Shown: piece by piece, positions 1-7,001 of the stretch
Layout: each line of letters opens with the position of its first letter
Numbering within the stretch: the stretch's first letter is position 1
Assembly: GCA_937124525.1 (NCBI GenBank)
Contig: CAKZLA010000245.1
Coordinates: 1-19,215 of the forward strand
Source: an uncultured Desulfobacterium sp.
GTDB taxonomy: Bacteria; Desulfobacterota; Desulfobacteria; Desulfobacterales; Desulfobacteraceae
Reading direction: 5' to 3'
Length of the DNA stretch: 19,215 nt
The notes under the pieces: generated by a model
What the model saw: the letters and a program-made list of their open reading frames with translations, nothing else
The model's database searches: none
What the model was told of the DNA's origin: nothing
Position numbers and translations under genes: made by a program

Positions 1-892
1 ATACGATGATGGTGGGCACCCGAAAAAGAGCGGCCTCCAGGGAAACCGTTCCCGATGCCGCTATAATCAGATGGGCCGAGGAGAGTATCTTGGTGACATC
101 CCCTTGGATGACTTGAAACAGATTTTTGTTGTTATAAAGGCTTAAAATGGCATTAAACCGGTCCATGTCAACGGCGGTGGCACAGGATAACAAAAATCGA
201 ACCCCGGGCATGTGCTGTTTTATTTTTAACGACGACTTAAGAAAAATTTCAAGAAGCGCGTCAATCTCGCTGTTTCTGGAGCCGGGTAACAAGCCGATGG
301 TAAGAACCCCATCTCCGGATTTGATCCCAGGGAACGTCCCTGGATCATGGCAATCCAGGAGAGGATGTCCCACAAAGGTGTGGGGAATTTTCCATTTTCG
401 GTAAAGGGGTGCCTCAAAGGGAAAAATCAACGCCACATGGTCCACATGTTTTTTTATTTTTTTAAGACGGGACAACTTCCAGGCCCACACCTTGGGGGAG
501 ATATAGTAAAGAACAGGCACCCCCATGGCCTTGGCCACAGCAGCCATTTGCAAATTAAAGCCCGGATAATCAATGAGAATCAGCAGATCAGGTGAACATT
601 GCTCCAACCGACCCTTGATACCACGAAAAACCCTGGCAATGGTCTGCATCTTCAGCAACACTTCGGTGACGCCCATGACGGACAGATCCCGGATATGAAA
701 CAATATGTCCATGCCGGCCCGGGCCATGGCATCCCCGCCAATACCAGTGATATCTATTTCCGGGGCTCTTTCCTTCAAGGCCTTGACAAGATTGGCTCCA
801 TGGAGATCCCCCGAGGGTTCCCCTGCAATGATCATGATTTTTTTTGGGGTGCCCTGGTGATGGGGCAGACAATCATTGGGGCCATGCATCAT
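1..892 (-). CDS. lpxB: Lipid-A-disaccharide synthase LpxB (partial, C-terminus beyond window)
   Basis: LpxB is a peripheral inner-membrane glycosyltransferase. It joins UDP-2,3-diacylglucosamine to lipid X to give the lipid A disaccharide. I translated the minus strand by hand: the frame stays open from position 892 to the window edge, about 297 codons, with no frameshift. Family signatures are the N-terminal nucleotide-sugar motif GEPSGDLHG (usually GEASGD), GIGGDAMARAGM, SVMGVTEVL, IDYPGFN, YYISPKVWAWK, GHPLLD and LLPGSRNSEI. The first ATG (892) overlaps the lpxI stop as ATGA, with a GAGG about 10 nt upstream. A second ATG follows at 889 and an internal one at 835, just before IIAGEP. Starting at 892 gives about 20 residues ahead of the first strand, slightly long for the family, so the exact start is uncertain. 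The last part of the protein lies left of the window. Confidence 0.95.
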   Translation of the reverse strand, partial: MMHGPNDCLPHHQGTPKKIMIIAGEPSGDLHGANLVKALKERAPEIDITGIGGDAMARAGMDILFHIRDLSVMGVTEVLLKMQTIARVFRGIKGRLEQCSPDLLILIDYPGFNLQMAAVAKAMGVPVLYYISPKVWAWKLSRLKKIKKHVDHVALIFPFEAPLYRKWKIPHTFVGHPLLDCHDPGTFPGIKSGDGVLTIGLLPGSRNSEIDALLEIFLKSSLKIKQHMPGVRFLLSCATAVDMDRFNAILSLYNNKNLFQVIQGDVTKILSSAHLIIAASGTVSLEAALFRVPTIIV

Positions 893-1710
893 AATAAGAG
901 ATCCTCATCTGCCATGGCCACAATGCTGATTCCCTGTTGGTTGGCCACATCAATCATCTCCTGTCGATCAAAGGAGAGACTTTTTTCTGCCTCCAGCACC
1001 AGCACATCGGCACCGGATTCCACCATGGTCCGGATGGTTTCAATCCCCGATGAGGGCAGATCAAACCGCAGATCCTGTCTGGGTTTGGATCGTTTCACCA
1101 CCACAGCGCCACCGGTGCTTAAAGAAGCGCCTCGCCGGATGGTGGCATCGGTGCCATCTGCCGCCTCCACGGCAAGCACAGTGCCATTGGACACCACCAC
1201 ACATTGTCCAATGTCCAGGCGACCAATCTCCCCTGCAATGTGCCAGCCAGTCTCAATATCCTTTGTGGCGGCCCGTCCCGGTTTTTTCCGGGTCCAGCAC
1301 CCTTTGGGGGAAATAAGATCCGGCAACAGCAAGGTGGAAGGACAGATGGTGACACCCTCTTTTTTCAGAAGATCAGCAAAGGCCCTCATAATCCCATCAT
1401 CATGGGTGTGCCCCATGGTGGCGATGAAGGCCAGGGCTTTAAGATCCGGTTTAATATCGGCGAATATCCGTGTCTTTTTAACGGTCCCCAGCATCACGGC
1501 CCGGGTAATCCCATTGTGTCGAAAAAATTTCAACAATTTCGTCACCTGGCCCAGGTGAATCCACTGGATGGAGGTCACATGATCTGCAAGGGAGGGGGAT
1601 GCCTCATTAACATAGGCCACGGCATGCACAGAAATGCCCTTTACCTTTGCCCTTTGGGCAAACAGCAGTGGAAACTGCCCGCCCCCTGCAATGAGCCCTA
1701 TGGATTTCAT
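889..1710 (-). CDS. lpxI: UDP-2,3-diacylglucosamine pyrophosphatase LpxI
   Basis: LpxI hydrolyses UDP-2,3-diacylglucosamine to lipid X and UMP. It is the unrelated alternative to LpxH found in alphaproteobacteria, deltaproteobacteria and others. The 273-residue product has the usual length and two-lobed plan. The N-terminal lobe opens with IGLIAGGGQFPLL. The C-terminal lobe carries TGWHIAGEIGRLDIGQ, VLAVEAADGTD and RFDLPSSGIETI; the Asp of the last motif is about residue 217 and lies where the family has a conserved acidic residue. Position between lpxA and lpxB agrees with its role between those two steps. The ATG at 1710 directly abuts the lpxA stop with no spacer, and its own Shine-Dalgarno is weak (GAGG about 13 nt upstream), so translation is probably coupled to lpxA. 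The stop overlaps the lpxB start by 4 nt. No lpxH is seen in the window. Confidence 0.93.
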   Translation of the reverse strand: MKSIGLIAGGGQFPLLFAQRAKVKGISVHAVAYVNEASPSLADHVTSIQWIHLGQVTKLLKFFRHNGITRAVMLGTVKKTRIFADIKPDLKALAFIATMGHTHDDGIMRAFADLLKKEGVTICPSTLLLPDLISPKGCWTRKKPGRAATKDIETGWHIAGEIGRLDIGQCVVVSNGTVLAVEAADGTDATIRRGASLSTGGAVVVKRSKPRQDLRFDLPSSGIETIRTMVESGADVLVLEAEKSLSFDRQEMIDVANQQGISIVAMADEDLLL

Positions 1711-2481
1711 TTATCGCGTAACACCTCGGCTGGATCGCTCAATGAACTGAATAAAGTTCACCACCTCTGGGATCTGTTCCACCTCGGCCCGGACCCGTTC
1801 CGAGGCCTGCTTCACGGTGAGACCGATGCGAAACACAATTCGATAGGCCTTTTTCAGACTACTCAGGGTGGATTTGGAAAATGCTTTACGCTTGAGCCCC
1901 ACATTATTCAAGCCATGGAGGGTGGCCCGGTCTCCTGCGGCGATGACATAGGGAGGGATGTCCTTAACCACGGCGGACTTGCCACCAATGTAGGCATGAT
2001 CCCCGATTTTAACAAATTGATGGATGGCCACAAGTCCCCCCACCGTGACATTATCCCCCAGCTCAATGTGACCGGCCAGGGTGGCGTTATTGGCCAGGAT
2101 CACCTGTTTTCCGGTCTTGCAGTCATGGGCGATGTGGGTGTAAGCCATCAGGTAATTTTCTTCCCCCACCTCGGTGTACCCCCCACCAAAGGCCGTTCCC
2201 CGGTTAATGGTGGCAAATTCTCTGATAATGGTTCCCCTGCCGATTTTAAGATAGGTCTTTTCCCCATGATATTTTAAATCTTGGGGGGCAGCGCCGATGG
2301 AGGCATATTGAAAAATACGACAATTCTGGCCCACATGGACATATTCGTCTATGATGGTATAGGGGCCAATTTCAGTGCCAGCACCAATGGTGACATTCCC
2401 CCTGACAATGGCATAGGGGCCGATGGTCACATCAGAACCAATTTCAGCTTCGGCATCAATGATGGCCGTGGGATGAATCAT
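1711..2481 (-). CDS. lpxA: UDP-N-acetylglucosamine O-acyltransferase LpxA
   Basis: LpxA catalyses the first lipid A step, transferring a 3-hydroxyacyl chain from acyl carrier protein to the 3-OH of UDP-GlcNAc in the cytoplasm. The 256-residue protein is a left-handed beta helix of hexapeptide repeats (IHPTAIID, IGSDVTIGPYAIV, IGAGTEIGPYTII) with an alpha-helical C-terminus. The catalytic base is expected to be His119 in THIAHDC, matching E. coli His125. The residue matching the E. coli acyl-length ruler Gly173 is Gly167 (AYIGG), which by that rule allows a chain near C14; this is an inference. I chose the ATG at 2481: it begins the family-typical MIHPTA, and GGAG lies about 8 nt upstream. The frame is open to an earlier ATG at 2511, but that would overlap the end of lpxD. 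There are 4 nt between lpxD and this start, and fabZ, often found here, is absent. Confidence 0.95.
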   Translation of the reverse strand: MIHPTAIIDAEAEIGSDVTIGPYAIVRGNVTIGAGTEIGPYTIIDEYVHVGQNCRIFQYASIGAAPQDLKYHGEKTYLKIGRGTIIREFATINRGTAFGGGYTEVGEENYLMAYTHIAHDCKTGKQVILANNATLAGHIELGDNVTVGGLVAIHQFVKIGDHAYIGGKSAVVKDIPPYVIAAGDRATLHGLNNVGLKRKAFSKSTLSSLKKAYRIVFRIGLTVKQASERVRAEVEQIPEVVNFIQFIERSSRGVTR

Positions 2482-2485
2482 GGAA

Positions 2486-3538
2486 TTACTCCGTTTCAAT
2501 GCGTTTTTCAATGGCTTTTATCTTTCGTTCCAGGGAGAGCAATAATTTTCTCATTTCAGGAAGGCGGGGCAGGATACGCCCCACCTTCAGCCAGTTTTTG
2601 TGGGGCATATCCGGAATGCCCGACACAATTTCACCGGGGGGTACATTTTTGGTCACCCCGGCACCGGGTCCCACAATGGCACCATCCCCCACAAAAAGAT
2701 GACCGGAAATACCCGCTTTTCCAGCTATGATAACATTATGACCAATAGTACTGCTACCTGCAATACCCGACTGGGCAACCACCAGGGTATGGGGCCCGAT
2801 GGTGACATTGTGGGCAATGTGCACCTGGTTGTCGGTCTTTACCCCCTGGCCCAGCCAGGTCCGTCCCATGGTGCCCCGATCAATGGTATTGCAGGCACCG
2901 ATTTCCACATTATCATCAATCTGGACAAATCCGGCATGGGGAATTTTTTCATGGGCCTGGCCATCCGTGGTAAATCCAAACCCATCGCTTCCAATCACCG
3001 TGCCGGAGTGAATGAGCACTTGCTTGCCGATGCAGGAGCGTTCCATGATGGTGACATTGGGCTTGATAATGGCATCATCCCCAATACATACCCCATCTCC
3101 AATGAACACCCCCGGCATGACCCACACCCGGTGTCCCAGGGTGACATCATCACCGATAAAGACATGGGAAGAGATCACAGGGTTCTTTCCACATGTAAAA
3201 TTCTGCCCTGTTACCGCCAGGGAAGAACAACCGGATGCAGGTCGTTTTTCCGGATAAAACCATGAGAGCATCTTGAAAAAAAACTGTTTTGGATGCTCGC
3301 ACACAATAAAGGTGCCCCCCATGGATTCCAGAAAAGAGCTATCAAGGGTGTCCGGCACCATGATGGCCCCGGCTTTGGCGACGTCCAATTGTTTAATCCA
3401 TGCAGCATCCACGGCAAAGGCAAGATCCCGGGGGCCTGCCTGGTCAAAGGGGGCAACGCCGTGTATCACCCGGGAAGCGTCTCCCACAACCATGGCGTTA
3501 AATTTTTCTGCGATGTGCTGAACTGAAATGGCCATCAT
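2486..3538 (-). CDS. lpxD: UDP-3-O-(3-hydroxyacyl)glucosamine N-acyltransferase LpxD
   Basis: LpxD adds the N-linked hydroxyacyl chain to UDP-3-O-acyl-glucosamine, the third step of lipid A synthesis. The 350 residues are close to the family's usual length. An N-terminal uridine-binding domain occupies about residues 1-100. It is followed by a left-handed beta helix (about 105-315) with hexapeptide repeats such as IGDDVTLG and IGDGVCIGDDAIIKPNVTI, and a C-terminal helix rich in Lys, Arg and Glu. The diagnostic block is GSDGFGFT, then GACNTIDRGTMGRTWLG, then DNQVHIAHNVTIG; His243 in IAHN corresponds to the catalytic His239 of E. coli. The first ATG (3538) overlaps the skp stop as ATGA and a second ATG follows directly, so coupling to skp is likely. 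The gene ends 4 nt before lpxA. Confidence 0.95.
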   Translation of the reverse strand: MMAISVQHIAEKFNAMVVGDASRVIHGVAPFDQAGPRDLAFAVDAAWIKQLDVAKAGAIMVPDTLDSSFLESMGGTFIVCEHPKQFFFKMLSWFYPEKRPASGCSSLAVTGQNFTCGKNPVISSHVFIGDDVTLGHRVWVMPGVFIGDGVCIGDDAIIKPNVTIMERSCIGKQVLIHSGTVIGSDGFGFTTDGQAHEKIPHAGFVQIDDNVEIGACNTIDRGTMGRTWLGQGVKTDNQVHIAHNVTIGPHTLVVAQSGIAGSSTIGHNVIIAGKAGISGHLFVGDGAIVGPGAGVTKNVPPGEIVSGIPDMPHKNWLKVGRILPRLPEMRKLLLSLERKIKAIEKRIETE

Positions 3539-4071
3539 TTTGCTGCTGCAGCCTTTTTGTTGTATGCCTTGATCAGTTCATCCGTGATATCAATGGCATC
3601 GTTGTAATACATCACTCCGCCCTCATTGATTTCAAGAATAAGATCAAAGCCTTTTTTCTTTCCCACCTCAGTGGCAAGGGCCAGCACCTCGGTTTTAATT
3701 TTATTAAAATGTCGGGCCTGGATCTGTTTAAACTCTTTGAGGTAAGCGGCTTTCAGGGTTTTATAATCATTGGCCTTGATGCGAAATTCCCGCTGTTTTT
3801 GTTCGCTTTTATCCTTCCCCATGACCAATGCTTCCCGCTCAAGGGTCTTTTGCAATGCAATGAGTTCCTCTTCCTTTTGCTTGACACTGTCCTCCATCTC
3901 TTTGCCTTTTTTATTCATCTCCGCACTGGCCATTTTCCCCGGGCTTGAGTTGGACAGCACCTTCTGGAAATTAACCACCCCAAGTTTGAGCCCCCCGGCA
4001 GCCAAGGTGATATCAACGGTTCCCAGAATAAGAAGCATTGCCATAAAAATCATCATAATTGTCTTTTTCAT
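3535..4071 (-). CDS. skp: Periplasmic chaperone Skp/OmpH family
   Basis: Skp is a trimeric periplasmic holdase that carries unfolded outer-membrane proteins to the BAM complex. The 178-residue product starts with a clear Sec signal peptide (MKKTIMMIFMAMLLILG, cleavage likely after ITLAA). The mature protein opens with the family's first strand, LKLGVVNFQKVLSNS. Next comes a Lys/Glu-rich stretch (about 40-130) that should form the long coiled-coil arms, and then the C-terminal strand segment GFDLILEINEGGVMYYNDAIDIT, a typical OmpH ending. I chose the ATG at 4071 because an excellent GGAGG lies about 5 nt upstream. The frame is open to a GTG at 4083, but that codon overlaps the ribosome-binding site and would spoil the signal peptide. 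The gene sits directly downstream of bamA and overlaps lpxD by 4 nt, the usual neighbourhood. Confidence 0.92.
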   Translation of the reverse strand: MKKTIMMIFMAMLLILGTVDITLAAGGLKLGVVNFQKVLSNSSPGKMASAEMNKKGKEMEDSVKQKEEELIALQKTLEREALVMGKDKSEQKQREFRIKANDYKTLKAAYLKEFKQIQARHFNKIKTEVLALATEVGKKKGFDLILEINEGGVMYYNDAIDITDELIKAYNKKAAAAK

Positions 4072-4114
4072 ACGATCCTCCACGGTTTAACTATTGGAGC
4101 ATGGCTATAACTTC

Positions 4115-4138
4115 GGCCACCCCGGTTATTTGGTGGCC
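4115..4138. repeat. Inverted repeat GGCCACC / GGTGGCC in skp leader
   Basis: The arms at 4115-4121 and 4132-4138 are perfect 7-bp complements around a 10-nt loop. It is GC-rich, unlike its surroundings, and lies about 45 nt upstream of the skp start. It is not followed by a T-run on either strand, so a leader hairpin or an operator is more likely than an intrinsic terminator. Confidence 0.6.
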
Positions 4139-4146
4139 CCCCAAAA

Positions 4147-4164
4147 TGGCAAAAGTTAGTGCCA
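4147..4164. repeat. Inverted repeat TGGCA-N8-TGCCA in skp leader
   Basis: The 5-bp arms are at 4147-4151 and 4160-4164. The half-sites have the same sequence as the arms of the dispersed repeat copy about 40 nt away (4201-4219), but here the spacer is 8 nt instead of 9 and the flanks differ. It could be a protein-binding palindrome or a degenerate relative of that repeat. Confidence 0.45.
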
Positions 4165-4197
4165 GGCCCAACGCTTGTTGTCATTTCAAATAACCTA

Positions 4198-4223
4198 ACA
4201 TGGCAATAAGCATCTGCCACAAC
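4198..4223 (-). repeat. Dispersed hairpin repeat, copy A
   Basis: On the plus strand this is ACATGGCA, then ATAAGCATC, then TGCCACAAC. It matches copy B (15959-15984) at 24 of 26 bases. The minus-strand RNA would fold into GUGGCAG / UUGCCAU with a 7-nt loop, including G-U pairs. On the minus strand the hairpin is preceded by a T-rich run, as in the other two copies. It lies upstream of skp and downstream of bamA. Confidence 0.6.
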
Positions 4224-4251
4224 TAAAAATAAAAACCCTATAATTTAAGCA

Positions 4252-4293
4252 TGTTGGACGGAGTTTCTTATAAAAAAATACTAAAATCCAACA
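4252..4293. repeat. Inverted repeat TGTTGGA / TCCAACA after bamA
   Basis: Perfect 7-bp arms at 4252-4258 and 4287-4293 flank a 28-nt AT-rich loop that contains a run of seven A (T on the minus strand). It begins 10 nt after the bamA stop on the minus strand. It may be part of the bamA 3' end, but the T-run is inside the loop rather than after the stem, so I do not call it a terminator. Confidence 0.35.
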
Positions 4294-4303
4294 GATGTGT
4301 GAA

Positions 4304-6934
4304 TTAAAAAGTTCCCCCCATGGAAAATTCCCAACGCCCTCCGGTGTACTCCTTGCCATTTAGAATACTGCCGTATTCAATGCGGATGGGCCCCATGGGA
4401 GAGTACCACCGGACACCGCCTCCAAAACTTGTATACAAATCATCAAGTTTAATATCCTCACTTTTTTCGTAGACATCCCCGGCATCATAAAAAAACACCC
4501 CCACAAGCTTCATCTCCTCAATGATGGGGAAGGTGATCTCGGCATTAAACTGGAGAAATTTTTCTCCACCCCGCTCTTCTTTTTCCCCTTCGGGGGTGGC
4601 ATTGATGTCCTGCCAGTCATAGCCCCGGACGGAATTGATACCACCAAGATAGAAGCGTTCATAGTCAATATCAATGTCGTCATCGGATCGGTCATCCAGA
4701 AACCCTCCCCGACCATGGAGAAACCCGGTGAACTTCCAAAACAGGGGATAATACCACCCGGTCTCGGCAATGTACTTTGTAAAATCAATCTCTCCCCCCA
4801 GCCAGTCACCGGCATATTCAACGGAAAAGCTGTGTTCTGATCCCCCTGTGGGGTTAAATGCACTGTTTCTGGAATCATACCGCAAAGAGGTGGTGATGCT
4901 GCTGGTCACATAGTTACCGGCATCCACGTCGGTGTAATCTTCCTCCACATTCTCAATGGTAAAATCTTCATACCCGTATTTAAATCCCAATGAGGTGTAA
5001 TCAAAAATTTTATATCCAAAGCGCAATGCTCCGCCGGTGCTGTCCTTATCGTAATAATCGTACTCATAATCCCACTTGTACAAATCAATTCCAGCAGACA
5101 GTGGGATATCAAACAACCAGGGTTCGGTGAAACTGAAGGTATATTTGGTGGAAGACGCAGAAACTTCCGCCTTAAGGGAAGCCACCTGCCCTTTGCCCAT
5201 AAAATTGCGCTCTGACACCGAAACCATCCCGAAGACTTTGTCCTCACTGCTGTATCCACCGCCAAAGCTGAAGGCCCCGGTTGGTTTTTCCGTAATTTCC
5301 ACATTCAGGTTTACCTTATCCTGGGTACTTCCCTGGCTGGGCTTAACCTCCACATTTTCAAAATAATCAATGCGCCTTAGATTTGCAGTGCTTCTTTGAA
5401 TTCCCGACAGGGAATAAAGCTCCTGCTCGTGCACGGTGATCTGACGACGGATCACCTTGTCCCGGGTTTTGGTGTTACCGGTGATTTGAATCCGTTCAAA
5501 ATAAACAGGATCTCCTTTCTGGATATCAAAAAGAATGTTCACCTGTTTTGCTTCAATGTCTCTTGCAATGGAGGGGCGAACATCGGTATTGGCAAAGCCC
5601 TTGTCCGCATAGCGATCGGTGAGGGAAAGCATATTGCTCCGAAGCATATCCCTGGAGTATAGAGTATCGGTTTTAAGGCTCAGGCCTGACATCAACTCAT
5701 CCTCGGGAAAAATCAGATCGCCCTTAAATGAGATCTCACCAATGCGAAACTGTTCCCCTTCCTGGATTTTGAATTTAACCCAGATACCCTCTTCTTTAAA
5801 CTCAATCTCAGGATCAGATATCCGGGCATCAATGAAACCATTATTTTTATAAAAAGCCTCCATGCGATACACATCCTGGGTGAGCTCATTTCGATCCAGA
5901 TCTCCGGATGAAGTTATCCATGACCAGAACCCTCTTTCACTGGTTTTGATATGCTTTAAAATCTGTTTACGGCTAAAGAAGGTGTTCCCCTCCAACACCA
6001 GGGTTTCAATGCGAAGCTTTTTTCCCTCTTTAATGATAAAAATAATGTCTGCCTGATTGTTTTCAAGCAGCTTAAGCTCATAGTTGATTTCACAATTGTG
6101 GTAATTTTTATCCGTGTACAGGGTCTGAATGGCTGCCACATCCGCCTTTAGTTTATAAATATTTAAGATGGAGCCGGTGCTGGTGGAGACCACATCAAAA
6201 AGCTCCTGTTCCTCATAGATGCGGTTTCCTTGGAATTTAACCTTGCGGACACTGGGTTTTTCCTCAACGGAATAGATAATCTCAAGTCCGTTATCATAAT
6301 CCTGTCGTTCAATGCGGACATCATTGAAATATCCCATGCCGTAAATGGCCTTAAGATCGCTGTTCAGGCGTTCCGGACTGTAAATATCGCCTTTGGCAGT
6401 ATGAAGCATTTTCAAAATGGCATCGGATTCAATGCGGATATTGCCTTTGACACTAATTTTTTCAATGAGTTTTCGGTTAAAAATCTCCCCGGATATTTCA
6501 GTGCTCAATGCATTCACAGCGGAAAAAAGATTTTCAACGCCCTGGGCTTCGGAGAAAAAGGAGACGGGCCGGGTATCGGCAATGACATCCTTTACCTTCA
6601 TATCCATGCTGATTTTCTCACCGGAAATAAACACCGTTCCCCACAACAGATAATCCATCCCCTGGCTGAGTCCCATGGTCTGCAGATCAGACGCTTCCAA
6701 CAGAGTTACATCGTCCGGGGACGTCATGGAGGTCACCATGGCCCCTTCAGCGATAATATTATCTGAAATCACTGAAGCGATACGGCTTCCAAGCTCCCCG
6801 GTGTCCCCAGCTGACAGCATTTTCAGGGGAAACATTCCGACACTCTTTTTTTCAGCCCCCATGGTATTGACCGGTAACACTGCCACTGCAATCAATATCA
6901 TCCCAACGACCGTTTTTCGTATCCATGTCTTCAT
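4304..6934 (-). CDS. bamA: Outer-membrane assembly factor BamA with an extra N-terminal domain
   Basis: BamA is the core of the BAM complex and inserts beta-barrel proteins into the outer membrane. The 876-residue product has a signal peptide (MKTWIRKTVVGMILIAVAVL, cleavage near NTMGA), an additional globular domain (about 28-150), five POTRA domains (about 158-227, 230-303, 307-392, 396-473, 478-549) and an Omp85 barrel (about 552-876). Barrel hallmarks are VRGY at about 769-772 (the conserved loop-6 VRGF/Y motif), SPMGPIRIEYG near the end, and a C-terminal Phe (FSMGGTF). It is longer than the usual roughly 750-810 residues because of the extra domain. The start is ambiguous: ATG 6934 gives a standard signal peptide with a weak GGA about 9 nt upstream, while ATG 6967 has a better GAGG 7 nt upstream but adds 11 residues to the n-region. 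The gene follows lolD and precedes skp. Confidence 0.93.
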   Translation of the reverse strand: MKTWIRKTVVGMILIAVAVLPVNTMGAEKKSVGMFPLKMLSAGDTGELGSRIASVISDNIIAEGAMVTSMTSPDDVTLLEASDLQTMGLSQGMDYLLWGTVFISGEKISMDMKVKDVIADTRPVSFFSEAQGVENLFSAVNALSTEISGEIFNRKLIEKISVKGNIRIESDAILKMLHTAKGDIYSPERLNSDLKAIYGMGYFNDVRIERQDYDNGLEIIYSVEEKPSVRKVKFQGNRIYEEQELFDVVSTSTGSILNIYKLKADVAAIQTLYTDKNYHNCEINYELKLLENNQADIIFIIKEGKKLRIETLVLEGNTFFSRKQILKHIKTSERGFWSWITSSGDLDRNELTQDVYRMEAFYKNNGFIDARISDPEIEFKEEGIWVKFKIQEGEQFRIGEISFKGDLIFPEDELMSGLSLKTDTLYSRDMLRSNMLSLTDRYADKGFANTDVRPSIARDIEAKQVNILFDIQKGDPVYFERIQITGNTKTRDKVIRRQITVHEQELYSLSGIQRSTANLRRIDYFENVEVKPSQGSTQDKVNLNVEITEKPTGAFSFGGGYSSEDKVFGMVSVSERNFMGKGQVASLKAEVSASSTKYTFSFTEPWLFDIPLSAGIDLYKWDYEYDYYDKDSTGGALRFGYKIFDYTSLGFKYGYEDFTIENVEEDYTDVDAGNYVTSSITTSLRYDSRNSAFNPTGGSEHSFSVEYAGDWLGGEIDFTKYIAETGWYYPLFWKFTGFLHGRGGFLDDRSDDDIDIDYERFYLGGINSVRGYDWQDINATPEGEKEERGGEKFLQFNAEITFPIIEEMKLVGVFFYDAGDVYEKSEDIKLDDLYTSFGGGVRWYSPMGPIRIEYGSILNGKEYTGGRWEFSMGGTF

Positions 6935-6964
6935 GATGTCACATCCATTTTTATTTATAACCGT

Positions 6965-6987
6965 CATGGGCAAACCTCTGCCACAAC
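6965..6987 (-). repeat. Dispersed hairpin repeat, copy C (degenerate), at the bamA start
   Basis: The plus strand ends in TCTGCCACAAC, identical over those 11 bases to copy A, and is followed by an A-rich run like the other copies. The left half has lost about 2 nt. The minus-strand RNA can still form GGCAG / UUGCC around the 4-nt loop AGGU. The GAGG that could serve ATG 6967 lies across the end of the stem and the loop, so the fold could affect translation from that start. The element lies between the lolD stop and the bamA start. Confidence 0.4.
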
Positions 6988-7001
6988 AAAAAAGATTTTC
7001 T

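Larger units (their letters stand above)
4072..4303 (-). other. bamA-skp intergenic leader, 232 nt, rich in inverted repeats
   Basis: This is the longest gap in the minus-strand block. Reading with transcription, it runs from the bamA stop to the skp start and holds four separate inverted repeats, listed individually. Between them lies an AT-rich stretch (about 4222-4290) with T-runs on the minus strand. I could not find a convincing sigma-70 promoter with both boxes and normal spacing, nor a classic terminator with a hairpin followed directly by a T-run. The gap most likely holds the end of the bamA message, a promoter or processing site, and a structured 5' leader for skp-lpxD-lpxA-lpxI-lpxB. 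Confidence 0.5.

Noticed and set aside
1..892. Possible frameshift in lpxB, because short minus-strand frames of other phases end inside it
   Set aside because: Hand translation in the LpxB frame is continuous with conserved motifs from 892 to the window edge. The short frames are in other phases.
599..2277. Long plus-strand open frames (over 300 codons) antisense to lpxB, lpxI and lpxA
   Set aside because: Their translations are low-complexity and match no family, while the minus strand encodes clear lipid A enzymes over the same bases. They are by-products of biased codon use.
3012..3538. Plus-strand small open frames inside lpxD
   Set aside because: They are antisense shadows without ribosome-binding sites or recognisable products.
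4147..4164. Sigma-54 promoter (TGGCAC with a following TTGC on the minus strand)
   Set aside because: The GG and GC elements are 11 nt apart instead of the required 10, and the site is a symmetrical palindrome. Copy A has 12 nt and fails as well.
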